Below are positions 3,866 to 5,397 of a DNA stretch of 5,397 nucleotides, one piece after another. Position 1 is the stretch's first letter, and the number at the start of each line of letters is the position of its first letter. The translations under genes and the position numbers were made by a program. This DNA comes from an uncultured Gemmatimonadota bacterium. Its GTDB lineage: Bacteria; Gemmatimonadota; Gemmatimonadetes; Longimicrobiales; Gaopeijiaceae. Below the pieces are notes generated by a model. That model was not told where the DNA came from, searched no databases, and saw only the letters and a list, made by a program, of their open reading frames with translations. Location of the stretch: positions 1-5,397 of the forward strand of contig CALHIO010000352.1 of the NCBI GenBank assembly GCA_938030915.1, written 5' to 3'.

Positions 3866-5397
3866 CGCTTCGCACTCTGGCCGCTGTCGCGGCCGGACTG
3901 CTTCTCACCGGGCCGTTGTCGGCCCAGGACGGGCGGGTCCTCGATCCGCTTTCCGGGGCCGGCATCGCGTTTGCCGAACTCTACTGGCTACCGGGTCGAC
4001 CCGACGCCGACCCGGTAGCGCGGATCGAAACGGATCTGAGTGGGCACTTTTCGCTCCCCGACGATTGGCGGGCTCCAGGGTGGGTCGAGGTGCGTTCGCT
4101 GGGCTTCCGGCCTCTGCTCCTCTCGTTCCAGGATGCGAGTGCGCTCGCGTGGACCTTCGTCCTCGATGCAGACCCACTCGAACTGGAATCCGTGCTCATC
4201 ACGGCCGGAGCCCGGGGCCGGCGTCGCTCCGAGATCGCGATCCCGATCGCGGAGGTGACGTCGGAGGAGATTCGGATCTCGGGCGCCGCATCCGCGGACC
4301 AGCTTCTCGACGAGCTACCCGGCCTGCAGGCGATGCCGACGGCGCCGGTGGGGTCCACGATCCAGATCCGCGGCATCGGGGACGCCCGTGTACTCGTGCT
4401 GATCGACGGCCAGCCCGCCAACGGCGCTCTGCTGGAGAACCGTGATCTGAGCCGCATCTCGCTCTCCGGAGTCCAGCGCGTCGAGGTCGTCAAAGGACCG
4501 CTTTCGACGCTGTACGGCTCCGATGCTCTCGGTGGTGTGATCAACGTGATTACGCAGGCTCCCGAAGCGGGCCTTCGGGCCGAAGCCCGCGCCCTGTCCG
4601 GCTCGGGCGGCCGATACGAAGGTGACTTCACCGTCTCCGGGGGCGGACCCGTCGTCGTACGCGCGACGGGAAGCTGGCGACAGCAGCAGCAGGTGCCCGG
4701 CCTCGACGGGACCGCGGACGCCTTCGCGCGAGTCTGGGACGTTCGGTCCACGGTCCGTGCGGGAGACTCCGACGGTGTCCGGGCCCGTGCCGATATCTCC
4801 TACCTGAGGGAACGGCAGCGCTGGCCCGTCGGCGGGGGCTTCTCGGGGTTCAACGACAACGAGGGTCTGACCGGCTGGGGAGAAGTGACCATCCCGGGTC
4901 TCGGCGGCGACTGGACGGCGCGCCTCCTCGCCCAGGGGTACGAGCACCTCTTCCGACGCGCACGCGGGACGGCGCCGATCTCGGGCAATGACGAGGAAAA
5001 ACAAGTCGAGGACCTCTGGAAGGCGACCGTCCTCCATTCACGATCGTTCAGTGGGCACCAGTTGGACCTCGGAATCGAGGGTTCGCGTCGATCCATCGAG
5101 TCGCCTGACAAGATCCTCGAGGACAAAGCCGCGGACGACCAGTTCGAAGTCTTCGGGCAGGACGCGTGGACGCTCGGCTCTACGACCGTGACCGGTGGCG
5201 TGCGGGGCACCTTCAACGACCGCTGGGGCAACGCCGTCTCTCCCACGCTTGGGGTCACGACGATATCCGGTTCGGATCTACGCCTTCGCGCTCTGGTCGG
5301 TCGTGGATTCCGTGCCCCGTCCTTCAAGGAACTCGCGTGGGACTTCGCCAACATCGGCGCCGGTTACACCGTGCAGGGCTCCCCGGACCTCGAGCCC
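3862..5397 (+). CDS. TonB-dependent outer-membrane receptor (3' end outside window), HmuR-like partner of the HmuY-type lipoprotein
   Basis: An outer-membrane active-transport channel driven by TonB-ExbBD; 512 codons are present and the frame is open to the window end (full proteins of this type have about 650-900). The start is GTG at 3862, whose last two bases lie in the TGA of the lipoprotein gene (GTGA). The GTG directly gives a signal peptide (residues 1-21, LTGPLSA before Q22), which supports this start. Residues 23 to about 104 form a carboxypeptidase-regulatory-like extension (GRVLDPLSGAGIAFAEL, then TDLSGHFSLP and VRSLGF), as in SusC-type receptors. ESVLITA (109-115) is a likely TonB box. 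The plug is about 118-235, with SADQLLDELPGLQ, IQIRGIG, VLVLIDGQP, VQRVEVVKGPLSTLYGSDALGGVINVIT. The barrel follows, with QQQQ at 274-277 and the motif GRGFRAPSFKELAW (480-493) leading to GSPDLEP (506-512), like the FRAP/NPDL boxes of haem receptors. No histidine occurs in the plug or between those boxes. With no good ribosome site, translation probably depends on coupling to the upstream gene. Confidence 0.92.
   Translation, partial: MTLRTLAAVAAGLLLTGPLSAQDGRVLDPLSGAGIAFAELYWLPGRPDADPVARIETDLSGHFSLPDDWRAPGWVEVRSLGFRPLLLSFQDASALAWTFVLDADPLELESVLITAGARGRRRSEIAIPIAEVTSEEIRISGAASADQLLDELPGLQAMPTAPVGSTIQIRGIGDARVLVLIDGQPANGALLENRDLSRISLSGVQRVEVVKGPLSTLYGSDALGGVINVITQAPEAGLRAEARALSGSGGRYEGDFTVSGGGPVVVRATGSWRQQQQVPGLDGTADAFARVWDVRSTVRAGDSDGVRARADISYLRERQRWPVGGGFSGFNDNEGLTGWGEVTIPGLGGDWTARLLAQGYEHLFRRARGTAPISGNDEEKQVEDLWKATVLHSRSFSGHQLDLGIEGSRRSIESPDKILEDKAADDQFEVFGQDAWTLGSTTVTGGVRGTFNDRWGNAVSPTLGVTTISGSDLRLRALVGRGFRAPSFKELAWDFANIGAGYTVQGSPDLEP
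3987..4019. repeat. Perfect 12-bp inverted repeat (strong hairpin) inside the receptor gene
   Basis: GCTACCGGGTCG at 3987-3998 is exactly complementary to CGACCCGGTAGC at 4008-4019, with a 9-base loop (ACCCGACGC). In RNA this is a very stable, GC-rich hairpin, beginning 125 nt after the receptor start. The whole element is 33 bp, a multiple of three, and encodes the stretch LPGRPDADPVA in a loop of the N-terminal extension. A nested palindrome, GGGTCGACCC (3993-4002), could form an alternative structure. No T-run follows, so it is not a standard terminator. The structure is certain from the sequence; a role as processing, stability or pausing element is inference. Confidence 0.6.
4561..4590. 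repeat. Two overlapping, mutually exclusive hairpins inside the receptor gene
   Basis: CCCGAAG (4561-4567) pairs perfectly with CTTCGGG (4573-4579) around a 5-base loop. Alternatively GCGGG (4567-4571) and CTTCGG (4573-4578) pair with CCGAAG (4580-4585) and CCCGC (4586-4590), with one bulged C at 4572, as a near-perfect palindrome whose innermost pairs must open to form a loop in RNA. The two folds share bases and cannot coexist. It encodes the Ala/Glu/Arg-rich stretch PEAGLRAEARA just after the plug domain, so biased codon use could explain it. Confidence 0.35.

Noticed and set aside
4681..4692. Four CAG repeats (QQQQ) in the receptor gene as a microsatellite.
   Set aside because: Only four units in frame in a barrel region; too short to indicate variable repeat number.
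3981..4751. Long minus-strand frames (240-256 codons) opposite the receptor gene, also 4315-5037.
   Set aside because: They are antisense shadows of a clearly coding, motif-rich receptor frame; their products are Arg/Ser/Pro-rich without domains.

Overview
The window is protein-coding DNA of high GC content (clearly above 60% by eye, with strong G/C preference at third codon positions). It carries an HmuY-type lipoprotein next to a TonB-dependent receptor whose N-terminal extension resembles that of SusC-like receptors. This means a Gram-negative outer membrane, and it best fits the Fibrobacterota-Chlorobiota-Bacteroidota (FCB) group. With this base composition, Gemmatimonadota or a relative is my first guess; this is an inference from gene types and GC, not a phylogenetic result.

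Layout from left to right: (1) positions 1-836, plus strand: the C-terminal half of an acyl-CoA synthetase of the AMP-forming ANL superfamily, cut by the window start. (2) 937-2217, plus strand: a 12-helix major facilitator superfamily (MFS) transporter that probably starts at TTG. (3) 2230-2628, minus strand: a small four-helix DoxX-like membrane protein, convergent with the transporter and only 12 bp from it. (4) 2629-2812: a 184-bp divergent intergenic region that must hold the control signals for the DoxX-like gene and for the operon to its right. (5) 2813-3865, plus strand: an HmuY-family outer-membrane lipoprotein that appears to hold two copies of the HmuY-like fold. (6) 3862-5397, plus strand: a TonB-dependent receptor that begins at GTG inside the lipoprotein stop codon (GTGA overlap) and runs off the window end.

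The coherent system is the last pair: a surface lipoprotein that would capture a ligand (haem in the characterised HmuY proteins) and a TonB-driven outer-membrane channel that would import it, made from one translationally coupled message. Several details depart from the textbook HmuY/HmuR pair: the apparent domain duplication, only two histidines in the whole mature lipoprotein, no histidine in the receptor plug or between its FRAP and SPDL motifs, and a perfect 12-bp hairpin about 125 nt into the receptor gene. These make the ligand and the expression control worth testing. The acyl-CoA synthetase, transporter and DoxX-like gene look like ordinary housekeeping or accessory genes with no evident link to the uptake pair. 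No tRNA, rRNA, CRISPR array, transposase or attachment site was seen.
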